From assembly GCA_902787825.1 (NCBI GenBank), contig CADAHS010000014.1, positions 1-52,666 on the forward strand: 52,666 nucleotides of DNA, read 5' to 3'. How positions within the stretch are numbered: the first letter of the stretch is position 1; each line of letters opens with the position of its first letter. The DNA comes from an uncultured Ruminococcus sp. GTDB lineage: Bacteria > Bacillota > Clostridia > Oscillospirales > Ruminococcaceae. This document shows, piece by piece, positions 1-8,361 of the stretch. The notes below the pieces were generated by a model. It was not told where the DNA came from and ran no database searches. It worked only from the letters and a program-made list of their open reading frames with translations. The translations under genes were made by a program, and so were the position numbers.

Positions 1-100
1 GTAAGGGGCTTTCGCTCTCTGCGGAGAGCGACAAGGGCGCCGCCCTTGACCCGCCACCTTTTTTTACGAGAAAAAGGTGGACGAAAAAACCTGTTTATAT
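1..100. repeat. multi-hairpin GC-rich intergenic element (edge of window)
   Basis: This stretch is made of consecutive inverted repeats and has no coding signal. Three perfect or near-perfect stems are visible: CGCTCTC/GAGAGCG near 12-30, AAGGGCG/CGCCCTT near 33-48, and CCACCTTTTT/AAAAAGGTGG near 54-81. It resembles the other multi-hairpin elements of this window (10942-11032 and 16181-16270) in architecture but not in sequence. Its left end is cut by the window edge. It may act as a transcript end or mRNA-stabilising element, but I see no clean T-run. Confidence 0.4.
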
Positions 101-163
101 ACTGGTCTTAGTTGTTTGAATAGAACTTTAAATTCTGATTTATCATAGTAACAATAAGTACAA

Positions 164-195
164 TGCCCCTGAGCACTTTGAAATGCTCAGGGGCA
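164..195. other. strong stem-loop upstream of the small paralog pair
   Basis: GCCCCTGAGCA and TGCTCAGGGGC form an 11-bp perfect stem around a short loop. No T-run follows on either strand, so it is not a clear intrinsic terminator. From here to the first gene at 460 (about 260 bases) I see no convincing gene. An open frame at 206-454 has no ribosome binding site and no protein-like pattern, and I did not find a clear promoter. Confidence 0.35.
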
Positions 196-459
196 AAACT
201 TCTATATGGGTACCCGTCTTATGACCTGCGGGTTTTCTGATACTTATGACCCAAAAATTGATAACAGTTCCGGCAGGCATGATTTGTGCATCTTTACACA
301 GTCTTTTGTTGTTTTTTACAAACAGATGCCTCGCTTTTTAGGCACATCTCCGAAATCTAATATCAAGTGCACGAATATAGCCTTCTCAAACGTAATGTAT
401 ATAGAAGCAGAAAAATCGCTTCGGGTCATTAAGCCTGAAAAACCCTGGAGGTGATCGGT

Positions 460-948
460 ATGAAAGATAATAATTCTAAAACACGTTTGATTGTTTTGCT
501 TTGCATACTTGCTGCGGCGGCAGCGGGTTTGCTCGTGTACTTATTTTACGATCCGACCCCGGAAATGGATAAGCCTTTCAAATACATAAACAAAAGCGAT
601 ATCAGCAAGGTTTATATGTGCAATGGAAACAAGGTAGAGCTTGACGACGATGAGCTTGATGAGTTTATTGATCTTCTCAAAGAGATAGAGGTCGGCAAGA
701 TTACTACCGAAACGGAACTTGACGGTTTTAGCAGAGGAGATATTCTGATCGTATTTAGTAACGGTGACGAACATTATATAGCACCAAACGGGAACCTGTT
801 TGATGTTGACGGGGTTACCTATGAAGCGTTATACCAACCCTGCAACGCTCTGAGCATGATGCGAGGCAGGATCCTGGATAAAAAACTGCCAATAAAAATA
901 GAAGTTATAGATCCGAACAACCCATACCCATTAAAGCCGTACATATGA
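460..948 (+). CDS. small membrane-anchored protein, paralog of the next gene
   Basis: I do not recognise the family. The 162-aa product has a charged N-terminus, one hydrophobic segment at about residues 10-30, and an acidic, probably extracytoplasmic, globular domain. The ATG at 460 is preceded by GGAGGTG at 447-453, so it is preferred over the in-frame GTG at 451 that overlaps this site. The segment PFKYINKSDISKVYMCN is nearly repeated in the following gene (PFKDINKSEISKVYMCN), as are ELDD-ELDEFI and C-NAL-MR-RIL. The two genes are therefore a tandem duplication. The pattern of short beta strands after a single anchor suggests a cell-surface or periplasmic-face domain, but no enzymatic motif is visible. 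It is likely co-transcribed with the downstream paralog 70 bases away. Confidence 0.75.
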   Translation: MKDNNSKTRLIVLLCILAAAAAGLLVYLFYDPTPEMDKPFKYINKSDISKVYMCNGNKVELDDDELDEFIDLLKEIEVGKITTETELDGFSRGDILIVFSNGDEHYIAPNGNLFDVDGVTYEALYQPCNALSMMRGRILDKKLPIKIEVIDPNNPYPLKPYI

Positions 949-1018
949 AATGCTCGGCTGTACTTTAGCTCATCGCTCAGAAAGAAAAACTGTCGGCAAG
1001 AATTGGTAGGTGAGAATT

Positions 1019-1477
1019 ATGAATAAAAACATAAAGAAAAAAATCATTCCCATTTTAATTTTCGTTGTTGCAGCTTCAGTTATCGGTGTGATACTGTTTT
1101 TTGCTTTCAAAGAATCATCCGAAATGTCCCAGCCGTTTAAAGATATAAACAAAAGCGAAATAAGCAAGGTCTATATGTGCAATAATTACGGTGTCCCTAA
1201 GGCGGAGCTTGACGACAAGGAGCTTGACGAGTTCATCGGGCTTCTCAGGGAGATAAAGACGGGTAAGACCCTGACCAAGGAAGAAGTATCGATCGACGGG
1301 TTCAGCACCGCAAGGATAAAAATAGAGTATACAAACGGCGATACAAAAGTGTTAGGACCTAACAATGACATCTTTTGTATTGACGGCACCCCTTATGAAT
1401 CAGAAAAAGAGTCATGCAATGCTCTGGAGAAAATGCGGGAAAGGATCCTGAATAATACCTCTGATAAAACCGTCTGA
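1019..1477 (+). CDS. small membrane-anchored protein, tandem paralog
   Basis: The product is 152 aa and has the same plan as the gene before it: a basic N-terminus, a transmembrane segment at about residues 9-30, then an acidic soluble domain with the shared block PFK-INKS-ISKVYMCN and a conserved C-terminal Cys-Asn-Ala-Leu. The ATG at 1019 follows AGGTG with a 6-base gap and is preferred over the upstream GTG at 1010. It carries a short insertion relative to its paralog (NYGVPKA) and a different middle, so the copies have diverged well beyond a recent duplication. Function unknown. A bidirectional terminator follows at 1509. Confidence 0.75.
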   Translation: MNKNIKKKIIPILIFVVAASVIGVILFFAFKESSEMSQPFKDINKSEISKVYMCNNYGVPKAELDDKELDEFIGLLREIKTGKTLTKEEVSIDGFSTARIKIEYTNGDTKVLGPNNDIFCIDGTPYESEKESCNALEKMRERILNNTSDKTV

Positions 1478-1508
1478 AACAACTTACAGATAAGCTAAAA
1501 AAGCAAAA

Positions 1509-1551
1509 AACTGTCGGTACGACACACGTTCGCACCGACAGTTTGTTTTTT
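1509..1551. terminator. bidirectional intrinsic terminator
   Basis: AACTGTCGGT (1509-1518) pairs with ACCGACAGTT (1534-1543). A T-rich run follows on the + strand (GTTTGTTTTTT) and another on the - strand (TTTTTTGCTTTTTT). It separates the converging small paralog pair (+) and rplL (-). Confidence 0.85.
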
Positions 1552-1566
1552 CAATTTATCTGTTGA

Positions 1567-1938
1567 TTACTTCAGCTCAACAGTTGCACCGGCAGCCTCA
1601 AGCTTGCTCTTGATCTCCTCAGCGTCAGCCTTGGAAACGCCTTCCTTGATTGCCTTAGGAGCACTCTCAACGAGCTCCTTAGCCTCTTTAAGTCCGAGAC
1701 CTGTGATCTCCTTAACAGCCTTGATAACGCCCATCTTAGCGTCACCGAAGGAAGCGAGAACTACGTCGAACTCAGTCTTCTCCTCAGCAGCAGCAGCAGC
1801 TCCGCCAGCAGCAGGAGCAGCAGCGATAGCAGCTGTTACACCGAACTCTTCCTGGATTGCGTCTACAAGCTCTGAAAGCTCGAGAACGGAAAGTGTCTTG
1901 ATCTCTTCTACGAAATTCATAATTTTCTCTGAAGCCAT
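1567..1938 (-). CDS. rplL: 50S ribosomal protein L7/L12
   Basis: This is the stalk protein of the large ribosomal subunit, which recruits and stimulates translational GTPases. The 123-aa product has the family layout: an N-terminal dimerisation helix pair (about 1-30), an Ala-rich flexible hinge ([16 protein letters not shown], about 35-50), and the C-terminal GTPase-binding domain with [20 protein letters not shown] and a Glu-Ser-Ala-Pro-Lys loop. Length and motifs are normal. The ATG is preceded by AAGGAGATTATTATC. It follows rplJ after a 123-base spacer containing several small hairpins, which may set the extra L12 stoichiometry. Confidence 0.98.
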   Translation of the reverse strand: MASEKIMNFVEEIKTLSVLELSELVDAIQEEFGVTAAIAAAPAAGGAAAAAEEKTEFDVVLASFGDAKMGVIKAVKEITGLGLKEAKELVESAPKAIKEGVSKADAEEIKSKLEAAGATVELK

Positions 1939-2061
1939 GATAATAATCTCCTTATAATTTATTTTGTCATACGGCTCTTTGCCGTCGGGGACACGCCCCT
2001 TTTGTCAGGGTCTATGCCCTGTTACCCTGCAAGTGCCTGAGCACTGCGTATTATGCCGCTA

Positions 2062-2574
2062 TTATGCAGCGTCGCCGCCCTTGCTGTCTGCAACAGCCTT
2101 GAGTGTAGCAGCAAGCTTCTGAATAGGTCCCTGAAGGGAGCCGACCAGCTGTGCAAGCAGTGTCTCTCTTGAAGGGATCTTGGAAAGAGCCTTGACTCCT
2201 GCCTGATCGTATACTTCCTTGCCGATATAACCTGCTTTGAGGATGAGCTTTTCACCATTGAACTGCTCTCCGAACTTTCCGAGTACTCTTGCAGGAGCTG
2301 TCTGGTCATCGTTGGATATAGCAAATGCTGTTGTACCCTCCAGAACTCCGTCAAAGCCCTCATAACCTGCGTTGTGCAGTGCAAAACGAAGAATAGTGTT
2401 CTTCTCTACGAAGTAGGTAACTCCTGCCTCTCTCAGCTCTTTTCTGAGCTTGGTGTCCTCCTCAACTGTGAGTCCCTTGTAATCAACAAGTACACCTGCT
2501 GCTGAGTTGTTGATGAGGTCTGTGAGCTTTGCGACCTTTTCCTGCTTTGCAAGCAAAACCTTCTCACTTGGCAT
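2062..2574 (-). CDS. rplJ: 50S ribosomal protein L10
   Basis: L10 anchors the L7/L12 stalk to 23S rRNA. The product is 170 aa from MPSEKVLLAK, chosen because AGAGGTG lies 9 bases upstream; an in-frame extension upstream would run into the leader. The conserved L10 core is visible (VDYKGLTVEEDTKLRKELRE, then the NTILRFALHNAGYEG and LEGTTAFAIS blocks). L10 proteins normally control their own operon by binding the leader RNA, and such a leader is present at 2595-2750. It is the first gene of an rplJ-rplL operon that is detached from rplKA in this genome. Confidence 0.98.
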   Translation of the reverse strand: MPSEKVLLAKQEKVAKLTDLINNSAAGVLVDYKGLTVEEDTKLRKELREAGVTYFVEKNTILRFALHNAGYEGFDGVLEGTTAFAISNDDQTAPARVLGKFGEQFNGEKLILKAGYIGKEVYDQAGVKALSKIPSRETLLAQLVGSLQGPIQKLAATLKAVADSKGGDAA

Positions 2575-2594
2575 CTTCTTTTTCACCTCTTTGA

Positions 2595-2750
2595 AAATAG
2601 TCTGCACAGCGTAAACTAAAAAAGAAAACCCCTTTCGCCAAAAGACAAAAGAGATACAAAGTCATTTATTCAAACTTTGCTATTCCTTCCTCGGCGGGTC
2701 TTACAAATAAGCGTCTGCTAATTTTGCCTGCTGTCTTTAGATACGAATGC
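2595..2750 (-). ncRNA. ribosomal protein L10 leader
   Basis: The mRNA leader between the rplJ promoter and gene carries the hallmark of the L10 leader: CTAAAGACAGCAGGC (top strand near 2726-2740) and, further 3', the partner block GCCGAGG (near 2689-2698). These form the kink-turn-containing element bound by L10(L12)4 in Firmicutes. A second stem, CAAAGT/ACTTTG, follows near 2655-2680. The family is known; assignment here is by motif and position. Confidence 0.8.
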
Positions 2751-2756
2751 TTATAT

Positions 2757-2785
2757 ATTATACCAGACCCACTCGCTTTTGTCAA
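2757..2785 (-). promoter_or_regulatory. sigma-A promoter of rplJL
   Basis: On the minus strand a consensus TTGACA (2785-2780) is followed after exactly 17 bases by a consensus TATAAT (2762-2757). Transcription should begin near 2750 and enter the L10 leader. Confidence 0.92.
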
Positions 2786-2830
2786 CATTTTTCGCCTTTT
2801 CATATGTAAACGTTTTGTGAATGTCCGGGA

Positions 2831-2951
2831 TAAAAAAATTGCAGAGCTTTGAGGCTCTGCTGAAACAAAACAAAAAAACTATGTGTAGAACAAAAGAAAG
2901 GAGACAACAAAACGGATGTTAACCGGGGAAAACCCCGTTACCATTAACATC
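2831..2951 (-). ncRNA. candidate small RNA gene (~120 nt)
   Basis: The minus strand carries a complete short transcription unit. A promoter lies at 2986-2958, start near 2951, then a 5' stem-loop in which GATGTTAA pairs with TTAACATC around an inner CGGGG-TTTT-CCCCG hairpin (2914-2951). About 50 pyrimidine-rich unpaired bases follow, and then a terminator hairpin GCAGAGC/GCTCTGC (2860-2841) with a seven-T tail. No ribosome binding site precedes any start codon in it. The unpaired part contains TCTCCTTTC, complementary to GAAAGGAGA Shine-Dalgarno sequences such as that of rbfA. A trans-acting RNA that masks ribosome binding sites is inferred, not shown. Confidence 0.6.
2841..2860 (-). terminator. 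terminator of the candidate small RNA
   Basis: GCAGAGC (2860-2854) pairs with GCTCTGC (2847-2841) on the minus strand and is followed by AATTTTTTTA. No annotated gene lies between it and the promoter at 2958, so it ends the small RNA and not an mRNA. Confidence 0.8.
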
Positions 2952-2957
2952 AATGTA

Positions 2958-2986
2958 ATTATATCGTTTTTTTGCAATAAAGTCAA
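2958..2986 (-). promoter_or_regulatory. sigma-A promoter of the candidate small RNA
   Basis: TTGACT (2986-2981) and TATAAT (2963-2958) on the minus strand are separated by exactly 17 bases. This differs from consensus at one position only. Confidence 0.8.
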
Positions 2987-3200
2987 GCATATTCCGTGCT
3001 TTCAAAAAAAAAATCTTACATTTTGTAATATTTGCACAAAAACAACCATTCTAAAATCTTCCATATCCCCCGACCTTCTTACCAAGCTGCATAATTACAT
3101 TGATCAGAATCTATACTATTATCAGATCAATAGCGGACGATATTTAAATCATCACTGCTTGCAGCAATACCTTTTCTATCTTCTTGCTTCTAAAAGAAAA

Positions 3201-3311
3201 GGCTTCAGCACAGGGAAAGGAAGTCCGGTCCCGGACCAAGGCACAAAACGCAAACCCGTTTTTATTGTTGCCGAGGTCTGAAAAAAGACTTCCCTACCCA
3301 ATGCCGAAGCC
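3201..3311 (-). ncRNA. rod-like structured RNA element, 3' of the DUF378 gene
   Basis: Nested complementary blocks fold the whole 111 bases into one imperfect rod. The pairs are GGCTTC-GCA (3201-3210) with TGC-GAAGCC (3302-3311), GGAAGTC (3219-3225) with GACTTCC (3287-3293), GGACC (3233-3237) with GGTCT (3275-3279), GGC (3240-3242) with GCC (3270-3272), and AAAACG (3245-3250) with CGTTTT (3257-3262). On the minus strand the closing stem is followed by TTTTCTTTT, which suggests that strand is the transcribed one. It starts about 20 bases after the DUF378 stop codon. Family not recognised; it is short for 6S RNA. It may be only an elaborate terminator. Confidence 0.4.
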
Positions 3312-3329
3312 GTGGGTCGAGTGGGGGAG

Positions 3330-3533
3330 CTACTCCCTTACCAGCTCATTTTCCTTGAACAGCAGTGAGATGCACCAGATCGCAGATGCAGCTACAAGAG
3401 TGTAGATGATCCTGCTCAGTACAGCGCCCATTCCGCCGAAAAGGAATGCCACCAGGTCAAACTGGAAGATACCGATGAGTCCCCAGTTGATTCCGCCGAT
3501 TATCAGCAGTGTCAACGCAAGCTTATTCAACAT
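3330..3533 (-). CDS. DUF378 (YuzA-like) small membrane protein
   Basis: The 67-aa protein matches the DUF378 pattern: an N-terminal membrane helix with LTLLIIGGINWGLIGIFQFDLVA, a Gly-rich turn, and a second helix ending ISLLF. Two transmembrane segments are seen, at about residues 3-25 and 40-60. Function is unknown in the family. The start is secure, with GGAGGAAAGATCA directly before ATG. It stands alone; a rod-like RNA fold begins just after its stop. Confidence 0.88.
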   Translation of the reverse strand: MLNKLALTLLIIGGINWGLIGIFQFDLVAFLFGGMGAVLSRIIYTLVAASAIWCISLLFKENELVRE

Positions 3534-3672
3534 TGATCTTTCCTCCTTTCAGAGCTTTTCAACGCTCTGTAAAACTATTATTGACACACAATGCTTTTTT
3601 ATTCAGTGCTTTTTTGGTAAATACTACTCAAAATATGAGTTTAAATTCTATGAAATAGTCGTATAGAATTAC

Positions 3673-3701
3673 TGGACAAAAAATGAATTGTGTGGTATAA
3701 T
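3673..3701 (+). promoter_or_regulatory. sigma-A promoter of the epimerase gene
   Basis: TGGACA (3673-3678), a 17-base spacer and TATAAT (3696-3701) on the + strand lie 38 bases before the epimerase start codon. Confidence 0.8.
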
Positions 3702-3739
3702 AACTTTATATAAATCAAACAAAGGGATATGAGTAAATA

Positions 3740-4747
3740 ATGGGAAAAGTAACCAAAAATTTTGATTTCAAAGGCGTTGAATGCGTTAGAATGCAGCACG
3801 GCAGGTATTTCTGCATTGTCGCCCCGACAATGGGCGCTTCGGTGCTTAGACTGCGTGACGAGCTTAACAAGATCGACGTTTTCCGCTACAATGAAAGCGT
3901 TACAGCCGAGGAGATAAACAACGCAAGAGAGATCTGGGGGCTGCCAACGCTATATCTGCCGAACCGTTTTGCTGACGGTATCGTGCTCACATCAGACAAT
4001 GAATATCAGCTTCCGATAAATGAAAAGCAGTTTCACAACACTATACACGGCTGGGTGCACAAGCGTGCGCACACCATCGAAAGCGTGACAGAGCAACAGG
4101 ACAAATGCGTTGTGGTAACATCGTTCACTCACGACGAAAAAGACGAGATGTACGAGCTTTTCCCCGTTGACTTCAAGATAAGCTACACATTTACACTTTC
4201 AGACGATGGGCTGAAGCAGGAAATAGATCTTACAAATCTGAGCAAAAAGGCTTTGCCTGTCTCGCTTTGCACGCACACAACGATAAATTCACCGATGGTA
4301 GACGGCGGCGAGGAAAAGGATCTCAGACTGTTCGTTCCTATCGGAAAAAGATGCGAGCTGAACGACAGGTGCCTTCCAACAGAAAGACTGCTTGAGCTCA
4401 GCGACTGGGACAAGGAGTATCTTACGGGCAAAATGCCTACGCTTCAGGAGCTTGACAACGATATGTATACTGCCGAAACGAACAAGCTTGACGGCAAGGA
4501 CTTCTATGGCGTTTACATAAAGGATACTGTCAACGGCACTATGGTGCTCAACGAGGTATCACAAGAGTTTAAGTTCTGGAATATGTGGAATCACAATGGT
4601 GTAAACCATTATTTCTGCCCCGAACCGATGACAGCTATGATAAACTGCACTAACCTTAGTCTGCCAAAGGAAGTTACCGGGTACAGTGAGATCTCACAAG
4701 GCGAGACTTACAGCTGCTGGCAGAGTTTTGCCACTAAGAAGGTATAA
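3740..4747 (+). CDS. aldose 1-epimerase family protein (GalM-like)
   Basis: A 335-aa protein of the galactose mutarotase-like (beta-sandwich) superfamily, which interconverts alpha and beta anomers of aldoses. Family features seen are the early NRFADG segment, NTIHGWVHKRAH with the substrate-binding His, the TYTF/SYTFTLSDDGL strand, THTTINSP with a second His, and a C-terminal FWNMWNHNG...FCPEPMTA block with the conserved Glu near the end. Length is typical. Proximity to cellobiose phosphorylase suggests a role in handling glucose or glucose-1-phosphate partners, since that enzyme releases a specific anomer. The start has a distant AAAGGG; a very short ATG-AGT-AAA-TAA frame precedes it at 3729. 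The exact sugar is unknown. Confidence 0.85.
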   Translation: MGKVTKNFDFKGVECVRMQHGRYFCIVAPTMGASVLRLRDELNKIDVFRYNESVTAEEINNAREIWGLPTLYLPNRFADGIVLTSDNEYQLPINEKQFHNTIHGWVHKRAHTIESVTEQQDKCVVVTSFTHDEKDEMYELFPVDFKISYTFTLSDDGLKQEIDLTNLSKKALPVSLCTHTTINSPMVDGGEEKDLRLFVPIGKRCELNDRCLPTERLLELSDWDKEYLTGKMPTLQELDNDMYTAETNKLDGKDFYGVYIKDTVNGTMVLNEVSQEFKFWNMWNHNGVNHYFCPEPMTAMINCTNLSLPKEVTGYSEISQGETYSCWQSFATKKV

Positions 4748-4749
4748 CG

Positions 4750-5409
4750 ATGGGGCTCAGGGAATCATTAGGCGATGCGGTAAACAACTACCGTGAGATC
4801 CAGCGTGAAAGGATAAGATGGGCACCGCTGCTGGCGATATTTGTTGTTTTGAGCATTCTTGCATCAGGAATAAAGATGCTGATAGTAAGCGGTGCAGATA
4901 ACCTCGGCGGCAAAGCCACAGTGCAGAGATTCTATACGGGTAATCTTGTTCGGCTTATTATAATGTGTCTGGTGGTCGCTGCATTCACCGTTGTTGTTTT
5001 CAAGACTTGGAAAGGCAAGCAAAGTTCAGTGGAGCAGCTGATATTCACGATCGGCTCCGGGGTAATCGTTATATTTTTTGCGATCACTGCACTTTTGCCG
5101 GTGCTGAGCATCTCAAAAGAGCTTAAAAATCCGAAAACGACAGAGCAAAGCAGCTATACGCTATGCACCGACAGCAACGGTAAGCACTATGTCGCATTTA
5201 ACGACAGAGGTGCGGTGCTGCTTGAGATACCTGCGGATAAATATCACGAGCTGCAAAAAGGAAATGCCTCGGACAAAAAAAGCACAGGACAAGCTCACCA
5301 GCTTGTTATAGAAGACGGATACAGCGACGTTCAGTTCTATGAATCCGCAATCACTGTCACATACTATAATAAGTCTATTATTTACGAAAATGTGGCTTTT
5401 AAAACATAG
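4750..5409 (+). CDS. membrane protein of unknown function
   Basis: A 219-aa protein with three predicted transmembrane segments, at about residues 25-48, 66-86 and 95-116, followed by a soluble C-terminal domain of about 100 residues with alternating beta-strand-like pattern and a lysine/serine-rich loop. I do not recognise a family. It begins 2 bases after the epimerase stop, so it is probably co-transcribed and translationally coupled with it. AAGGT in the end of the epimerase gene can serve as its ribosome binding site. Confidence 0.7.
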   Translation: MGLRESLGDAVNNYREIQRERIRWAPLLAIFVVLSILASGIKMLIVSGADNLGGKATVQRFYTGNLVRLIIMCLVVAAFTVVVFKTWKGKQSSVEQLIFTIGSGVIVIFFAITALLPVLSISKELKNPKTTEQSSYTLCTDSNGKHYVAFNDRGAVLLEIPADKYHELQKGNASDKKSTGQAHQLVIEDGYSDVQFYESAITVTYYNKSIIYENVAFKT

Positions 5410-5602
5410 GTCTTATTTCTAAAGTCGAGAGCTTCACTGTAAAATCGCATTTGCCTCTTTATGAGGTATAACAAAACAGCAGAAACTTTGGCAGATAACC
5501 TCTTGCCTTTTGCTTCTGAAAGCGAAGCGTTCTTGCATCTGGAAGGGTAATAATTAATGAAAATTAATTTTTATACATACTAACACGAAAGGTGGATATT
5601 TT

Positions 5603-8086
5603 ATGAAATTCGGTTTCTTCGATGACGTCAACAAGGAATATGTCATCACCAACCCGAGAACTCCGTATCCGTGGATAAACTATCTCGGTTCACAGGCGTT
5701 CTTCTCCCTCATCTCAAACACAGCAGGCGGCTACAGCTTCTATAAGGATGCGAGACTCAGAAGAATAACACGTTACCGCTACAACAACGTGCCTATCGAT
5801 ATGGGCGGAAGATATTTCTATATCAACGACAACGGAACTGTATGGAACCCGGGCTGGTCTCCTGTTAAGACAGAGCTCGATGCGTATACCTGCCGTCACG
5901 GTATGGGCTATACAGTCATCAAGGGCGAAAAGAACGGCATCGAGGCTGAGGTGACTTTCTTCGTTCCAAACAACTATAACGGCGAAGTTCAGCAGGTAGT
6001 CCTCACAAACAAGAGCAGTGAGAAGAAGACCTTCAAGCTCTTCTCTTTCGCAGAATGGTGTCTGTGGGATGCTCAGGACGACTGCACAAATTTCCAGAGA
6101 AACTTCTCAACAGGCAGAGTTGAAGTTGACGGCTCTGTTATTTACCACAAGACAGAATACAGAGACAGACGTGACCACTATGCTTTCTACTCTGTAAATG
6201 ACAGCATCGACGGCTACGATACCGACCGTGACTCATTCATCGGTCTGTACAACGGCTTCAACAATCCTCAGGCTGTTATCGCAGGCAAGGCAACAGATTC
6301 CTTCGCTGACGGCTGGTCTCCGATCGCTTCTCACTACAAGGAGATCACGCTTGAAGCAGGTCAGAGCAAGACTCTCGTCTTCGTACTGGGCTATGTTGAG
6401 ATGCCTGTCGATCAGAAGTTCGAGGCTGACGGCAAGACTATCAACAAGGTAAAGGCAAAGGCTATGATCGAGCAGTTCAATACTCCTGAGAAGGTAGCCG
6501 CAGGTCTTGCAGAGCTCAGAGAGTCATGGGACAAACTGCTGGGCATACTCAACGTTTCTACCCCTGACGACAAGGTAGACCGTATGGTGAATATCTGGAA
6601 CCAGTATCAGTGTATGGTAACATTCAACCTGTCACGTTCTGCTTCCTACTTTGAGTCAGGTATCGGCAGAGGAATGGGCTTCCGTGATTCCAACCAGGAT
6701 ATACTCGGTTTCGTTCACCAGATACCCGACAGAGCAAGAGAGAGGATCATTGATATCGCTTCCACACAGCTTCCCGACGGCGGATGCTATCACCAGTATC
6801 AGCCGCTTACCAAGAAGGGCAACTCCGATATCGGCGGTGACTTCTCTGATGATCCGCTGTGGATGATACTCTCTGTTTCCGCATACATCAAGGAAACAGG
6901 CGACTGGGGTATACTCGATGAAATTGTGCCATACGACAATGATGAGTCAAAGGCAGCGCCTATGCTCGATCACCTGAAGGTATCCTTCTACCACATCGTA
7001 AACAACCTTGGTCCTCACGGACTGCCTCTTGCTATGCGTGCTGACTGGAACGACTGCATCAACCTGTCATGCTATTCAGATACTCCGGGCGAGAGCTTCC
7101 AGACATATACCAACCCCAAGTTCGCTGCTGAGGGCGGCTACTCCAAGATAGCTGAGTCCGTAATGGTAGCTACACTGTTCACATACACAGGTCCTAACTA
7201 CGTTTCGATACTCAAGCATCTCGGCAAGGACGATGAAGCTGCGGCTGCACAGGCTGAGATCGACAAGATGAAGAAGAACGTTATGGAGTCCGCATGGGAC
7301 GGCAGCTGGTTCCTCAGAGCTTATGACGCTAACGGCGAGAAGATGGGCTCCAAGGAGTGCGAAGAGGGTCAGATATTCATTGAGCCTCAGGGCTTCGCTA
7401 TCATGTCCGAGATAGGCAAGGAGCAGGGCGCAGATATGAAGACCCTTGCTGCTATCGACGAAAGACTTAACACCAAGTTCGGTCTTGTACTCAACAACCC
7501 TGCATTCACCAAGTACTATATCCAGTACGGTGAGATCTCCACATATCCCGGCGGATATAAGGAGAACGCAGGTATATTCACACACAACAACGCTTGGATA
7601 ATCTGTGCTGCTGCTTATGCAGGCGAAGGCGACCAGGCATTCAAGTACTATTCCGAGATCGCTCCTGCATTCACCGAGGAGACTTCCGATATCCACAAGA
7701 CCGAGCCTTATGTATACGGTCAGATGATAGGCGGTAAGGACGCAGGCTCTGATATCGGCCAGACAGGCAAGAACTTCGGTCAGGGCAAGAACTCCTGGCT
7801 GACAGGTACAGCTGCATGGAACATGGTAGCAATCTCCCAGTACATACTCGGTGTACAGCCTGATTTTGACGGCCTGAAGATAGACCCATCTATCCCTTCC
7901 AAGTGGGACGGATTCAATATCACCAGACAGTACAGAGGCAATACCTACAACATAACTGTCAAGAACCCAGACCACATTTCAAAGGGCATCAAGTCCGTTG
8001 TATGTGACGGTGTTAAGGTCAACGGCAACGTTCTCCCTGTTTTCGAGGCAGGCACAGAACACACCGTTGAGGTAGTAATGGGATAA
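5603..8086 (+). CDS. cbp: cellobiose phosphorylase (GH94)
   Basis: Cytosolic phosphorolysis of cellobiose to alpha-glucose-1-phosphate and glucose, which saves one ATP per disaccharide in cellulose degraders. The 827-aa length and sequence fit GH94 cellobiose phosphorylases closely: N-terminal beta-sandwich ([18 protein letters not shown], then [12 protein letters not shown]), linker helices, an (alpha/alpha)6 barrel with [15 protein letters not shown], and the DWNDC motif (D481-D484) that holds the general acid, then a C-terminal beta sheet domain ([15 protein letters not shown]). The start is supported by GAAAGGTGG. No signal peptide is present, as expected for an intracellular enzyme. Codon use is very biased (strongly expressed gene). 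No clear promoter was found in the 193-base gap before it. It ends before a convergent ribosomal operon. Confidence 0.97.
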   Translation: MKFGFFDDVNKEYVITNPRTPYPWINYLGSQAFFSLISNTAGGYSFYKDARLRRITRYRYNNVPIDMGGRYFYINDNGTVWNPGWSPVKTELDAYTCRHGMGYTVIKGEKNGIEAEVTFFVPNNYNGEVQQVVLTNKSSEKKTFKLFSFAEWCLWDAQDDCTNFQRNFSTGRVEVDGSVIYHKTEYRDRRDHYAFYSVNDSIDGYDTDRDSFIGLYNGFNNPQAVIAGKATDSFADGWSPIASHYKEITLEAGQSKTLVFVLGYVEMPVDQKFEADGKTINKVKAKAMIEQFNTPEKVAAGLAELRESWDKLLGILNVSTPDDKVDRMVNIWNQYQCMVTFNLSRSASYFESGIGRGMGFRDSNQDILGFVHQIPDRARERIIDIASTQLPDGGCYHQYQPLTKKGNSDIGGDFSDDPLWMILSVSAYIKETGDWGILDEIVPYDNDESKAAPMLDHLKVSFYHIVNNLGPHGLPLAMRADWNDCINLSCYSDTPGESFQTYTNPKFAAEGGYSKIAESVMVATLFTYTGPNYVSILKHLGKDDEAAAAQAEIDKMKKNVMESAWDGSWFLRAYDANGEKMGSKECEEGQIFIEPQGFAIMSEIGKEQGADMKTLAAIDERLNTKFGLVLNNPAFTKYYIQYGEISTYPGGYKENAGIFTHNNAWIICAAAYAGEGDQAFKYYSEIAPAFTEETSDIHKTEPYVYGQMIGGKDAGSDIGQTGKNFGQGKNSWLTGTAAWNMVAISQYILGVQPDFDGLKIDPSIPSKWDGFNITRQYRGNTYNITVKNPDHISKGIKSVVCDGVKVNGNVLPVFEAGTEHTVEVVMG

Positions 8087-8104
8087 ACCGATTTTGGTGG
8101 CTAT

Positions 8105-8204
8105 CGGGGGAAACCCTTTTGGAGAAGGGTTTCCCCCGAACCCCTTTCCTAAACCTTTTATTGCTTTTTCGCCATTTGGGTTTACAACCCAAATGGCGAA
8201 AAAG
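8105..8204 (-). repeat. two-hairpin dispersed repeat, copy 1
   Basis: Read on the minus strand it contains hairpin 1 (CTTTTTCGCCATTTGGG with its complement, loop TTGTAAA region), the linker GCAATAAAAGGTTT, then hairpin 2 with GGGGGAAACCCTTCTCC and its complement. The same order and linker occur at 26415-26514 and 37732-37830 on the opposite strand. It lies between the converging cellobiose phosphorylase and rplA genes. Confidence 0.85.
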
Positions 8205-8300
8205 TAGTAGGGTGCAAAAAAGAGTCTGAGGAGAATCTTTACTGAGAGAATTCACACGATAATGCACAAAAAGTGCTTTATCCAAAACATATATACAAAA

Positions 8301-8335
8301 AAAGAGCTATGGACTAATCCATAGCTCTTTTCTTT
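8301..8335. terminator. bidirectional terminator
   Basis: AAAGAGCTATGGA (8301-8313) pairs perfectly with TCCATAGCTCTTT (8318-8330) across a CTAA loop. T-rich tracts flank it on both strands. It serves cellobiose phosphorylase (+) and rplA (-). Confidence 0.9.
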
Positions 8336-8361
8336 CATAATTCCATATCGGATCAAATATA

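Noticed and set aside
206-454. 82-residue open frame before the small paralog pair
   Set aside because: No ribosome binding site, no protein-like periodicity, and it runs into the ribosome binding site of the gene at 460.
2916-3281. 121-residue open frame (+) over the candidate small RNA and structured RNA
   Set aside because: The GAAAGGAG upstream is too far from the ATG, the protein has no fold pattern, and the region is better explained by the RNA elements on the other strand.
3201-3311. 6S RNA or RNase P RNA as identity of the structured region
   Set aside because: It is too short for 6S RNA and, although GGAAGTCCGG looks like part of RNase P RNA, the remaining conserved P RNA blocks are missing.
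5515-5535. Possible catabolite-response element before cellobiose phosphorylase (TGAAAGCG...)
   Set aside because: The left half fits the cre consensus but the right half does not; position relative to a promoter is unknown because no promoter was found.
7076-7975. 299-residue open frame on the minus strand inside cellobiose phosphorylase
   Set aside because: It is antisense to a strongly codon-biased gene; the mirrored codon bias keeps the frame open. No ribosome binding site and no family pattern.
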